Source: Actomonas aquatica (GTDB lineage: Bacteria > Verrucomicrobiota > Verrucomicrobiia > Opitutales > Opitutaceae). Taken from it: 64,000 nucleotides of DNA. The stretch is taken from positions 1,302,001 to 1,366,000 of the forward strand of contig NZ_CP139781.1 of the NCBI RefSeq assembly GCF_019679435.2, given 5' to 3'. The position numbers were made by a program, and so were the translations under genes. Below the pieces are notes generated by a model. The model made no database searches. It was not told where the DNA came from and worked only from the letters and a program-made list of their open reading frames with translations. Shown piece after piece: positions 1 through 8,571 of this stretch (positions are counted from its first letter, which is position 1; every line of letters starts with the position of its first letter).

Positions 1-2
1 AG

Positions 3-1052
3 GGCGAAACGGCCGCACTCATTGCCGCCGACCAAGCCCAGGGCGGCGGCCTCATCACCGCGGCCGATCTCGCCGCCTACCGCCCCGTCGAACGCGAACC
101 GATTCGCTTCACGTATCGAGGTTTTGAATTCGTCACCATGCCGCCGCCCAGTTCCGGCGGCATCGCCCTCGCCCAAATGTTCGGCTTGCTCGAGCCCTAC
201 GATCTGCGGGAGATGGGCCTGCACTCCACCACCTACATCCACCTCGTGACCGAAGCCATGCGCCGCGCCTTCCGCGATCGCGCCGAGTTCCTTGGTGATC
301 CCGATTTTTATCCGGTGCCGCAGGAGGCCCTGCTCTCGCCGGCCACGCTCGAGCACCACGCCGCTTCCTTCGATCCGCAACACGCCACGCCGAGCGAAGG
401 CCTCGCGCCCGCGCCGATTCCGTCTGCGGAGTCGACCGAGACCACCCACTTCGCCGCCGTCGATGCCGCGGGCAATGTCGCCAGTTGCACCTACACCCTC
501 AACGGCCTCTACGGCAACGGCGTCACCGCCGCCGGCACCGGCGTGCTGCTCAATAACGAGATGGACGACTTCACCTCCAAGGTCGGGGTGAAAAACATGT
601 TCGGCCTGATCCAAGGCGAATCCAACGCCATCGCCCCCGGCAAACGTCCGCTCTCGTCGATGACCCCGACCATCGTGAGCCGCGACGGCAAACCCTACCT
701 CGTGACCGGCTCTCCCGGCGGCCCCACCATCATCACGACCGTGCTGCAGGTGTCGCTCAACGTCATCGACCACCAGCTCCCACTCACACTCGCCGTCGAT
801 GCACCGCGTTTTCACCACCAGTGGCAGCCGGACCAGATTTATCGCGAACCGTTCCTCGCTTCGCCCGACACCCTCGACGCGCTCGAAGCCATGGGCCACA
901 CGCTCGCCCTCCGGCGCCTCTATCGCAACGAAGCCGTGCAAGCCGCCCGCTACTGGGGCGACGCCGAAAGCATCCTCATCGACCCGGAAACCGGCATGCT
1001 CGAAGGCGTGAGCGATCGCCGTAGTCCCGAGGCCGCCCCGGCTGGTTTCTGA
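3..1052 (+). CDS. ggt: gamma-glutamyltransferase (3' part; 5' end outside window)
   Basis: This is the C-terminal 349 residues of a gamma-glutamyltransferase, an N-terminal-nucleophile hydrolase that cleaves or transfers the gamma-glutamyl group of glutathione and related compounds, normally in the periplasm. The reading frame is open from base 3, so the gene begins upstream of the window. The visible part holds the end of the large subunit (MPPPSSGG at 138) and the small subunit. The autocleavage and nucleophile threonine lies in the TTHFAAVD motif, with its codon at 441. It is followed by the substrate-binding TYTLNGLYGNGV and LLNNEMDDF motifs and the SSMTPTIV and GSPGGPTI blocks. The stop at 1050-1052 is normal. 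The next gene starts 80 bases later on the same strand and is probably a separate unit. Family assignment is secure; whether the protein is a GGT or a cephalosporin-acylase-like relative cannot be read from this part. Confidence 0.95.
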   Translation, partial: GETAALIAADQAQGGGLITAADLAAYRPVEREPIRFTYRGFEFVTMPPPSSGGIALAQMFGLLEPYDLREMGLHSTTYIHLVTEAMRRAFRDRAEFLGDPDFYPVPQEALLSPATLEHHAASFDPQHATPSEGLAPAPIPSAESTETTHFAAVDAAGNVASCTYTLNGLYGNGVTAAGTGVLLNNEMDDFTSKVGVKNMFGLIQGESNAIAPGKRPLSSMTPTIVSRDGKPYLVTGSPGGPTIITTVLQVSLNVIDHQLPLTLAVDAPRFHHQWQPDQIYREPFLASPDTLDALEAMGHTLALRRLYRNEAVQAARYWGDAESILIDPETGMLEGVSDRRSPEAAPAGF

Positions 1053-1132
1053 CGCCGCCTGCTCAACGAGCGGCAGCGTCCCTCGATTCGGGTTCGGCAA
1101 CCGTCGCCACGGCCGCTTAGGCTTCGGCCACG

Positions 1133-2122
1133 ATGAATTACCGTAAGTTTGGTCAGCACGAACCTCTCGTTTCCGAAATCGGCTTTGGCGCCTGGGCCAT
1201 CGGTGGCTCCTGGGGTGCACAGGACGACAGTGATTCCCTCGGCGCGCTCCATCGCGCCCTCGATCTCGGCTGCACCTTCATCGATACCGCCGCCGGTTAC
1301 GGCGACGGCCGCAGCGAAAAACTCATCGGCCAAGTCCTGCGCGAGCGCCGCGCCGCCGGCCACGAAGAATCGGTTTTTGTTGCGACGAAAACCCCGCCCA
1401 GCCCCGGTATCTGGCCGCCCTCGCCCTACTGCCGCGCCGAAGATCGCTACTCCGAAACCTACCTGCGCACCGACCTCGCCGAACGCCTCGCCAAGCTCGG
1501 CACCGACCGTCTCGACCTGTTGCAACTTCACACCTGGACGCGCGCCTGGAACCGCAACCCGACCCCTTTCAAGATTCTGCGCCAGCTGCAGGCCGAGGGC
1601 AAAATCGGTCTCATCGGCGTCTCCACACCCGAACAGGATCAAAACAGCGTCATCGATCTCATGCGCGACGGGTGGATCGATTCCGTGCAGGTCATCTACA
1701 ACATCTTCGAACAGGAACCGGCCGCCGAACTCCTCGACGTCGCCGCCGAATGTGGCGTGGGGGTCATCGTGCGGGTCGCCTTCGACGAAGGTGCACTCAC
1801 CGGCAAGTTTACGCCTGAGACGACCTTCGCCCCCGACGATTTTCGGGCCGGCTATTTCGCCGGTGATCGCCTCGAGCGTGTGATCAAGCGCGTCGACGCG
1901 GTCAAATCTGACCTCGTCGACAGCGGTTACACCATGCCGCAGGCCGCGCTCAAATTTGTCCTCGCCCACCCCGCCGTGAGCGTGGTCATCCCTGGCATCC
2001 GCACCGTCGCCCAAGCCGAGGCCAACTGCGGCGTGAGCGACCTGCCCGCCATGCCGGCCGAACTCGTCACCAAACTTCAGCGCCACAACTGGCGCCGCGG
2101 CGTCTGGTATGGTGGCAAGTAA
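1133..2122 (+). CDS. aldo/keto reductase
   Basis: This 329-residue protein belongs to the NAD(P)H-dependent aldo/keto reductase superfamily, soluble (alpha/beta)8-barrel oxidoreductases acting on aldehydes, ketones and sugars. The catalytic tetrad is visible: Asp in FIDTAAGYGDG, Tyr in the same GYG segment, Lys in VFVATK and His in LLQLHTW. The C-terminal cofactor-binding segment is SVVIPGIRTVAQAEAN. Length is usual for the family. The overall pattern (IGFGAWAIGG near the start, LGTDRLDLLQLH, GVSTPEQDQ) resembles the YghZ/YajO-type subgroup often found in carbohydrate metabolism, but the substrate cannot be predicted. It converges on the response-regulator gene that ends 14 bases downstream. 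Confidence 0.93.
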   Translation: MNYRKFGQHEPLVSEIGFGAWAIGGSWGAQDDSDSLGALHRALDLGCTFIDTAAGYGDGRSEKLIGQVLRERRAAGHEESVFVATKTPPSPGIWPPSPYCRAEDRYSETYLRTDLAERLAKLGTDRLDLLQLHTWTRAWNRNPTPFKILRQLQAEGKIGLIGVSTPEQDQNSVIDLMRDGWIDSVQVIYNIFEQEPAAELLDVAAECGVGVIVRVAFDEGALTGKFTPETTFAPDDFRAGYFAGDRLERVIKRVDAVKSDLVDSGYTMPQAALKFVLAHPAVSVVIPGIRTVAQAEANCGVSDLPAMPAELVTKLQRHNWRRGVWYGGK

Positions 2123-2136
2123 GCGCCCCCCAACCG

Positions 2137-2502
2137 CTACCGCAGATACGAACGCACGATCTCGGCAAAGGTGTCCGGCTCAAACGGCTTGGCGATGTAA
2201 CCCGAAAAGCCAGCGTCCAACGCCTTCTGCTCATCGTGAGGTTGCGCGTAAGCGGACGACGCGATGAGCGGTAAATCGCTCGTCGCGGGATTTGCTTTGA
2301 GCAGTCGCGCCGCCTCGTAGCCGTCCATCACCGGCATCTGCAGATCCATCACCACGAGATCCGGTTGCTCGCTTTGCGCCATCGCGACTCCCTCCTGGCC
2401 GTTCGCCGCGTGCAGCACTTCCATGCCGGCGCGTTCGAGCAGGAAACGCACGAGGTAAACATTGGAGTCATTGTCTTCGACGAGCAGGATACGCGGTTTC
2501 AT
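2137..2502 (-). CDS. single-domain response regulator (CheY-like receiver)
   Basis: The 121-residue protein is a stand-alone receiver domain without an output domain. The acidic pocket is at residues 9-11 (VEDND), the phospho-acceptor is Asp53 in VVMDLQMPVMDG, the switch Ser/Ala is in LIASSAYA, and the conserved lysine is Lys105 in YIAKPFEP. It lies 12 bases downstream of the stop of the multi-GAF histidine kinase on the same strand, so the two are almost certainly co-transcribed. The protein probably serves as phospho-acceptor or relay for that kinase. The output is unknown because no DNA-binding or enzymatic domain is attached. Confidence 0.95.
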   Translation of the reverse strand: MKPRILLVEDNDSNVYLVRFLLERAGMEVLHAANGQEGVAMAQSEQPDLVVMDLQMPVMDGYEAARLLKANPATSDLPLIASSAYAQPHDEQKALDAGFSGYIAKPFEPDTFAEIVRSYLR

Positions 2503-2514
2503 GAGCGGTTGGAA

Positions 2515-5500
2515 TCAAAGGGGGGGTTGCGATCCGGAGCGCGGCGCGGTGGCCCGCAGCGGCAGCCAAAAATGAAAGGTGGAGCCCTGCCCGAAGACGC
2601 TGTCGACGCCGATCGCGCCGCCGAGCATGGAAACAATTTTGCGACTGAGATAGAGCCCCAGCCCCGTGCCTTCAAAATGGCGGCGGGCCGAACTGTCGAC
2701 CTGACGAAACGCTTCGAAGAGATAACCCATCTTGTCGGCCTCGATGCCCATGCCCGTGTCCACCACCTCGAACCAAAGTTTCTCCTGCTTCTGGGTGACG
2801 CGCACCGTAACGCGCCCCTGTTGGGTGAACTTCACCGCATTGGTCGCGAGGTTGACCAACACCTGATACACCCGCGTCGGGTCACTCACGATCTCCACCT
2901 CCGGCGCTTCGTTCTGCACCACAAACTCCATGTCTTTTAATGCTACCATCGGCGACAGCAGGTGCCGCAAATCATCGAGAAGTTTTTGCGGATTGAATCG
3001 CTCCACCGCCAGCCGCATGCGCCCGGCTTCGATCTTGGACAGATCCAGCAGATCGTTGATCAAACCCAGCAGGTGCACGCCCGCACTGTGCACGCGGGTA
3101 ATCTGGTTGGTCTGCTCCTCATTCAACTCCCCCGCCAACCCCGTCTTCAGAATCTTACTGAAACCGATGATCGAGTTGAGCGGCGTGCGCAGCTCGTGAC
3201 TCATGGTGGCGAGGAACTCCGACTTGAGTCGGTCGAGTTCCTGCAAGCGTTCGTTGGCCAACTGCAACGCTTCCGTGCGCTCTGCCACACGCTGCTCCAG
3301 CGACGTATTCAACTCATGCACCGCCCGTTCCGCCCTCACTCGCTCCGTCACATCCTCCACCAGCGAGCTGATACCCAGCGCCCGGCCGTCCACGTCGCTC
3401 AACAAACTGTTGTGCCAGTCGCAAATCACCTCGCGTCCATCCGCGGTGCGGTTGCTCACCCGCAATTCGATACTGCTGTTGTTGCGCAAGACCTCCCGCC
3501 AACCTCGCACGACCCGCAGTCGATCCGTCTCGTCGACCAAAAACCAACCACTTTGCCCGAGCACCTCCGCGGCCTTCACCCCGAACAAACGCTCCGCCGC
3601 CGGGTTCCACCCCCGAATGCGCATATTGCGATCCCACTCAATCGCTGCCAACGGCGTGCGCGCGATGAGTAGGCGCATGCGCTCCCGCGCTTCCTCATTT
3701 TCCATCTCGGCGATCCGGCGGGCTTCGCTCTCAAAAACACTGCCCACCATGTCGGCGATCGCGCCGACGAAGATCTTCTCTTCCTCCGTCCAAGCGTGCC
3801 GCGTGGTTGTCGACTCGATGCGCAGCATCCCCGCCAATTCACCACGTAAGCGCACCGAAGTATCAAACAGGCTCACCACCCGTCGCTGCGCCAATTTTTC
3901 CCCGCCCAGTTCGTCGGCCCACTCATGCTGGCTCACCACCGGAACCAAGACATGCCGCTGCGCCTCCAGTGCCGCCATGTGTCGCGGTGCCACGGCGCGA
4001 GACAAACACTCCACTTCGCCGCGCTGCTCCTCCCGGGGCCCCACCCGATGATGCAGCTCCAACCGGTCAGGCTGGCGATGTCGGAACCACACGCTCACCT
4101 GCACGCCGGTCAGACCATCCACACAAATCGTGGTGAGACGCCTTAGGGCTTCCTCCGCCTTGTCGCCGTGCACCACCGGATCCGTCGCCACCCGACTGAG
4201 CGCCGTATTCATCTGTCCGATACGATCGGAGCGGCGCCGCAGATACTCCTCGGCTTGACGCCGCGCCAGTGACTCCATCCGCAACGACAACACGTCCGCC
4301 ACCGCGCGAATAAAGAACCGTTCTTCCGGTCGCCACTCCCGCTCCAGATCGGTCACCTGCGCACAAATCACGCCCACGGTGCGATCGCGGGAGAACACCG
4401 GCGCGATGAGACAATTGAAGGCCGGCAACTCCGGCAGGTTGCGGGAAAAATACGCCCCCAGCACCGGATGCTCCATACTGTTGGGCAACACCACACACCG
4501 CTCATCCGCCAACTGCCGCAGGAGCCCCGCCAGCGCCCGCGACGGCAAGGGCACGCCCTGCAGATGCTCTCCGCTCTTCACGGCATAGACGTCCGCATTC
4601 TCGTAAACTTGATCGTTGTCGGCGCCCAGCCAGACCACCACGTAATCAACCTCGAGCGCCTCGCCGCAATATTGGTTGGCCGCGCGCACACCTTCCTGAA
4701 TTGAGCCCATCGCGCTGATCTCCCGGGTCAACGCCGCCACCAGTTCGCCATTCCGCGCCAATCGACTCGCCTGCACCTCCAGAGCCCGCTCGGCCCGTTC
4801 GCGCGCTTCCCGCTCGAATGCAAAAGCCAACAGATCGGTCATCGCGCGTGCCACCAATTCGTCCTCCGGGCTCCATTGATTCGGCCCCTCGCGGTGCACT
4901 GAAAACAGGCCCGAAAGTTGCCCGCCCACGAAGACGCCCAGATCCAGCGCGGCAAATGGGCCGTCCTCCGGGAGGCGCTCCGCCACCAACGCCTTGGTCC
5001 GTGGGTCCGTGGTCACATCCTCGATCACGACCCGGCCATCCCGTTCCATGTCGCGCCAATAACCGGGTTGATCCTCGTGCGAAAGTCGTCGCGTTTCGCG
5101 GGTCATTTCCGCCTCGGCGGTGCGCAACGCCACCAGCTCGAAATCGCTGCTTTCCTCACATCGCCGCCACACCGAAACCCGCCACGCCCGCAACAGTTCC
5201 ACACTCGATTCCAGAACCTGCTCGATCGCGTCCGCCAAGGTCGTCTGCGCGAGCACCAAGGCGATCTCGTGCATGCTGTCGTTGGCCCGCCAAAGTCGCC
5301 GCGCTCGCGCCCGCAGGGATGCCTCCGCCTGCCGCCGCGCGTCCCGTTCCCAAAGCAGCGCCACGACGTCCGCAATTCCACCCGCCAACAACATCTCTTC
5401 GGCCGACCAACCTTCCTCCCGACCTACCGTCTGCAACGACACCACTCCCGCGAGTTTACCCTCCGATTTAATCGCTACGTCCAACAATCCCACCCGGCCG

Positions 5501-7158
5501 TCCACTTTCGGCCGCCGTGCATAAAACTCGGCAATGACCGGATCACGGGCCGCATCTTCCGTCACCAATCGTCCCGTTTCCCTTAAGGTCACATGATAGG
5601 TCGGCATATCCTTCCACGGCAAAAATACATACCCTTCGCCAGGCACCACCGCCTCGCCGCAGCTTCCTACGCAGGCGATGCCACCACGAACGTCATCCAC
5701 TCGCCATATCATGGCCAGTTGCACCTCGATCGCTTCCATCACCAATTCGAGCAAACGCTCAAAATGACTGGCCGCCTCCCCCTTGGCTTCCACCACCTCC
5801 TGCGCCGCGGCTAACAACGCCCGGTGTGTCGCCTGCACCCGCTGGCTCTTGGCCCGGGCCTGCGCTTCCGCCGCCACCAACTCCTGCTCCCGCTGGGCCA
5901 CCCGGTCCGCCATCACCTTAAAACGCTGCGCCAGCTCTTTGACCTCGCGCGGCCCTCGTTTGCCCACCTCCAGGTCCACCTCCTCCGCCCGGGACAATCG
6001 ATCCACCTGGGTCGACAACTTGATCAGCGGCCGATTCAGCCCCGCCGCCAGCAACCATGAAAAGGCCAGACCGCCCGCCGCGATGAACGCCAACCCCCAA
6101 AACGTCGCCCACTGCAATGCGTTCAGATTTCCGCTCACCGCCGCCACTGGCAGGACCGATACCACCATCCATTTGGGTTGCGCCTCCCCCGAGAGCACGA
6201 GTGCCGACGCCACGTAATCCTCCTCATCAAAGTGGAGTAACACCGACTCCGCTTGCCCGCTCGCAAACGAATCGAATCCACCGGCCAAGCGTTGCGAGCT
6301 GGCCAACACCAGCGGATCAAAGGCCAGTCCAGCCGCACTGCCCAACGCCATCGCTTCGGCGTCGGAATGCACCACCAGACGTCGGCTGCCATCGCTGCGC
6401 TCTTCAAGCACAAAGACCTGCCCCGCGATGCCGCGCTGCAACTCGGCCACATAGCGCGACAACTCCAAGGTCCCAAAATCCACCTCAACCACCGCCAGCA
6501 ATTCCTCCGCCTCGCCGCGTATCCCCGCCGCCAGCGTCACCCCACGCTCGGCGGCGGTGAACTCGTTGGCGGGAAAGAGGTAACTGTCCGTCCACACCCG
6601 TCCCGTTCGGGCCTGTGCCGCTTGGTAGAACGGTCGCTCCCGCACATCATATCCATCCCACGGAGACTGCGTCTCCCCCTCCATCGTGCCATCTGGCCGC
6701 ATCGCCGCGTCACGAATGATCCATGCGCCCGTTTCATCCCGCGTGTAGTGCCGCAGTCCTACGGCGCCGGATTCCCGCCGTTGCAAAAAGGCATATTCAC
6801 CCGTCCCGGCTACCGCCACCCCCGCATATGTCAGCGTGTCTTCAGCCAAAAACAACGGGGCCACTTCCAATAACGCCCCCACCGGGTTGACCGTCTTGCC
6901 CTGCCGCGCCACCACCGTTTCCAGAATCTGTTCCTGCCGCACGGCGTCGGCGGTGATGGAACGGAGCTGACTGACCATGCGCTGCAACCCCTGCTCAGCC
7001 AAAGCCTCGGCATGCGACACGATCATTCCTTGGCCGTAGTGCCGATTGAGGAGCAGCATGGCGATAAAACCCAACATCACGACACTCGCCATCGCCGCGA
7101 GAAAACGCGCCCGATAACTGTCGAGACTCATCCGCACGAATCGGCCCACAATCTGCAT
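2515..7158 (-). CDS. membrane sensor histidine kinase with Cache, HAMP, four GAF and PAS domains
   Basis: This very large kinase has 1,547 residues from the start chosen here. Domains in order (approximate residues): TM helix 19-38; periplasmic double-Cache sensor 40-340, with a WDGYDVRERPFY motif typical of dCache; second TM 345-368; HAMP 370-425; GAF1 456-603; GAF2 629-786; GAF3 806-963; GAF4 986-1139; PAS 1156-1276; a coiled coil (RVAERTEALQLANERLQELD); HisKA with ATMSHELRTPLNS near 1318; and HATPase with NLATNAVKF, VVDTGMGI and GTGLGLYLS. All phosphotransfer and ATP-binding boxes are intact. The frame stays open to 7305, but Met at 7158 (or 7131, just before the TM) fits better because the longer form would run into the divergent gene at 7244. 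The partner is the receiver gene immediately downstream. The signal is unknown; double-Cache domains usually bind small molecules. Confidence 0.93.
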   Translation of the reverse strand: MQIVGRFVRMSLDSYRARFLAAMASVVMLGFIAMLLLNRHYGQGMIVSHAEALAEQGLQRMVSQLRSITADAVRQEQILETVVARQGKTVNPVGALLEVAPLFLAEDTLTYAGVAVAGTGEYAFLQRRESGAVGLRHYTRDETGAWIIRDAAMRPDGTMEGETQSPWDGYDVRERPFYQAAQARTGRVWTDSYLFPANEFTAAERGVTLAAGIRGEAEELLAVVEVDFGTLELSRYVAELQRGIAGQVFVLEERSDGSRRLVVHSDAEAMALGSAAGLAFDPLVLASSQRLAGGFDSFASGQAESVLLHFDEEDYVASALVLSGEAQPKWMVVSVLPVAAVSGNLNALQWATFWGLAFIAAGGLAFSWLLAAGLNRPLIKLSTQVDRLSRAEEVDLEVGKRGPREVKELAQRFKVMADRVAQREQELVAAEAQARAKSQRVQATHRALLAAAQEVVEAKGEAASHFERLLELVMEAIEVQLAMIWRVDDVRGGIACVGSCGEAVVPGEGYVFLPWKDMPTYHVTLRETGRLVTEDAARDPVIAEFYARRPKVDGRVGLLDVAIKSEGKLAGVVSLQTVGREEGWSAEEMLLAGGIADVVALLWERDARRQAEASLRARARRLWRANDSMHEIALVLAQTTLADAIEQVLESSVELLRAWRVSVWRRCEESSDFELVALRTAEAEMTRETRRLSHEDQPGYWRDMERDGRVVIEDVTTDPRTKALVAERLPEDGPFAALDLGVFVGGQLSGLFSVHREGPNQWSPEDELVARAMTDLLAFAFEREARERAERALEVQASRLARNGELVAALTREISAMGSIQEGVRAANQYCGEALEVDYVVVWLGADNDQVYENADVYAVKSGEHLQGVPLPSRALAGLLRQLADERCVVLPNSMEHPVLGAYFSRNLPELPAFNCLIAPVFSRDRTVGVICAQVTDLEREWRPEERFFIRAVADVLSLRMESLARRQAEEYLRRRSDRIGQMNTALSRVATDPVVHGDKAEEALRRLTTICVDGLTGVQVSVWFRHRQPDRLELHHRVGPREEQRGEVECLSRAVAPRHMAALEAQRHVLVPVVSQHEWADELGGEKLAQRRVVSLFDTSVRLRGELAGMLRIESTTTRHAWTEEEKIFVGAIADMVGSVFESEARRIAEMENEEARERMRLLIARTPLAAIEWDRNMRIRGWNPAAERLFGVKAAEVLGQSGWFLVDETDRLRVVRGWREVLRNNSSIELRVSNRTADGREVICDWHNSLLSDVDGRALGISSLVEDVTERVRAERAVHELNTSLEQRVAERTEALQLANERLQELDRLKSEFLATMSHELRTPLNSIIGFSKILKTGLAGELNEEQTNQITRVHSAGVHLLGLINDLLDLSKIEAGRMRLAVERFNPQKLLDDLRHLLSPMVALKDMEFVVQNEAPEVEIVSDPTRVYQVLVNLATNAVKFTQQGRVTVRVTQKQEKLWFEVVDTGMGIEADKMGYLFEAFRQVDSSARRHFEGTGLGLYLSRKIVSMLGGAIGVDSVFGQGSTFHFWLPLRATAPRSGSQPPL

Positions 7159-7243
7159 TCCGCGCAGCCCTGTTCCAAAATGCAAATCATTGCCCTGCGT
7201 CCCAAAGCTCTTTTCCTGACTAGCCACACTCCGGCCCGCTAAT

Positions 7244-8536
7244 TTGACCCTTCGCTCCACCACCTTCTCCCGCGTTTTCCTGGTCGCTGTCGCGGCGGGA
7301 GGCATCGGCCTGTCCTGGTTGGCGAGTCACACCATCCACCGCGATGAAGCGAGCGCCCTGCATGCTCGCAACGAAACCCTCGCACTGCAGTCCTCGGCTT
7401 TGGTCACACGCCGGGCCGAAACCTATCGCGACATCCTGCTCGAATCGGCCCACCCGTTTGCCCAGGACACGCAACCGGTCGCCGTCACCCTGCCCTCGCC
7501 GTTTCGGCAGATCGCGTGGATTCCCGCCGCCTCGGCGTCCCCCGCCTCGGCGCCGCCCCCTCCGGCACGGCTGCTCGCTCCCGCCAACGCCGACCTCTCG
7601 CTCGCCCAAATCTCGATGTGGCATAACTCGCTTTGCGGCGCGCACGTTGATACCAACGCTCCGCGCCTCTTCCGGGTGAACGACACTGCGTGGGCGCACC
7701 TTTTTTTGCTCGACGTGCCGGTGTTTCGCACCGCGCCCGACTCCCCCCACGCTTTGCCGGCCGGTCACTTGGTGGGTGTGCTCTCCGCCGCGACCTTGAT
7801 GGCCGACCTCGAACCCTACCTGCTCATCGGAGCCGACCACGTTCTGCTGCTGCAAAGTGCGCCCGGCGCATCACCGCGCGCGGTGGGGCTATTGGCGCGG
7901 GGCAATGCGCCACTCACCACCGCCTTGCCGAATCCGGATACGTTTGGCGCCCAATATCCCCACGCGGCCACGGTGCCGTTTTCACTCTTTCAGAGTCATT
8001 GGGACATCATCGCTGAGGCGCCGACGCTGACGTCATCGACGGCTTTCGGCTCCACCAGCAATCTCGTGCTCGTTCTCGGTCTGATCGTCACTGCCGTGCT
8101 GTTTTTGGTGAGCTGGCAAAACCACCGGGCTCTGGCGCACTTTTGCCTCACCAGCGCGCAAAACGACGCTCACGCCAAACGCTTGGAGCAACTCAAGGAC
8201 AGCCTCATCGCCGCCAGTCCCCAACCCATCTTCATCAAAACTCCCGACCTGCGCTACATCTCGGCCAACGAGCCCTTCGCCCAAATCCACGGTCTGTCCG
8301 CCGCCGCCATCGTGGGCAAAACCGATGCGGAGTTGTTTCCGCCGGAACTCGTCAAAAGCTTCCGCGAACGCGACCAACAAGTCTTCTCGCGCGGACTCAT
8401 CATCATGTTTGAGGACGTGCTCGAAACCCCCAAAGGTCCGCGGCGCTTTCTCGTGACCAAGTTTCCCATCCGCGACGAAAAGGGTCAGATCTACGCCCTT
8501 GGCGGCATTGGCACCGATCTCGATCGCCTGCTCTAA
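7244..8536 (+). CDS. membrane protein with C-terminal PAS domain, no output domain
   Basis: This protein of 430 residues starts at TTG. An in-frame stop lies upstream at 7217-7219, and the first hydrophobic helix (residues 10-26, FLVAVAAGGIGLSWL) follows at once, so TTG is the only plausible common start. A periplasmic region of about 230 residues is followed by a second TM helix (LVLVLGLIVTAVLFLVSW), a short coiled segment and a PAS domain over roughly the last 115 residues (ASPQPIFIKTPDLRYISANEP ... GGIGTDLDRLL). The chain ends right after the PAS fold, where a kinase or GGDEF domain would normally follow. It is divergent from the multi-GAF kinase, with about 85 bases between the starts, so the two may share a control region. 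It could be a sensory partner without its own enzymatic output, or a truncated descendant of a kinase. Function is unknown. Confidence 0.8.
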   Translation: MTLRSTTFSRVFLVAVAAGGIGLSWLASHTIHRDEASALHARNETLALQSSALVTRRAETYRDILLESAHPFAQDTQPVAVTLPSPFRQIAWIPAASASPASAPPPPARLLAPANADLSLAQISMWHNSLCGAHVDTNAPRLFRVNDTAWAHLFLLDVPVFRTAPDSPHALPAGHLVGVLSAATLMADLEPYLLIGADHVLLLQSAPGASPRAVGLLARGNAPLTTALPNPDTFGAQYPHAATVPFSLFQSHWDIIAEAPTLTSSTAFGSTSNLVLVLGLIVTAVLFLVSWQNHRALAHFCLTSAQNDAHAKRLEQLKDSLIAASPQPIFIKTPDLRYISANEPFAQIHGLSAAAIVGKTDAELFPPELVKSFRERDQQVFSRGLIIMFEDVLETPKGPRRFLVTKFPIRDEKGQIYALGGIGTDLDRLL

Positions 8537-8571
8537 ACGCCCTCCATCGCCGTCGGCCGCCGCCCCTTCGC

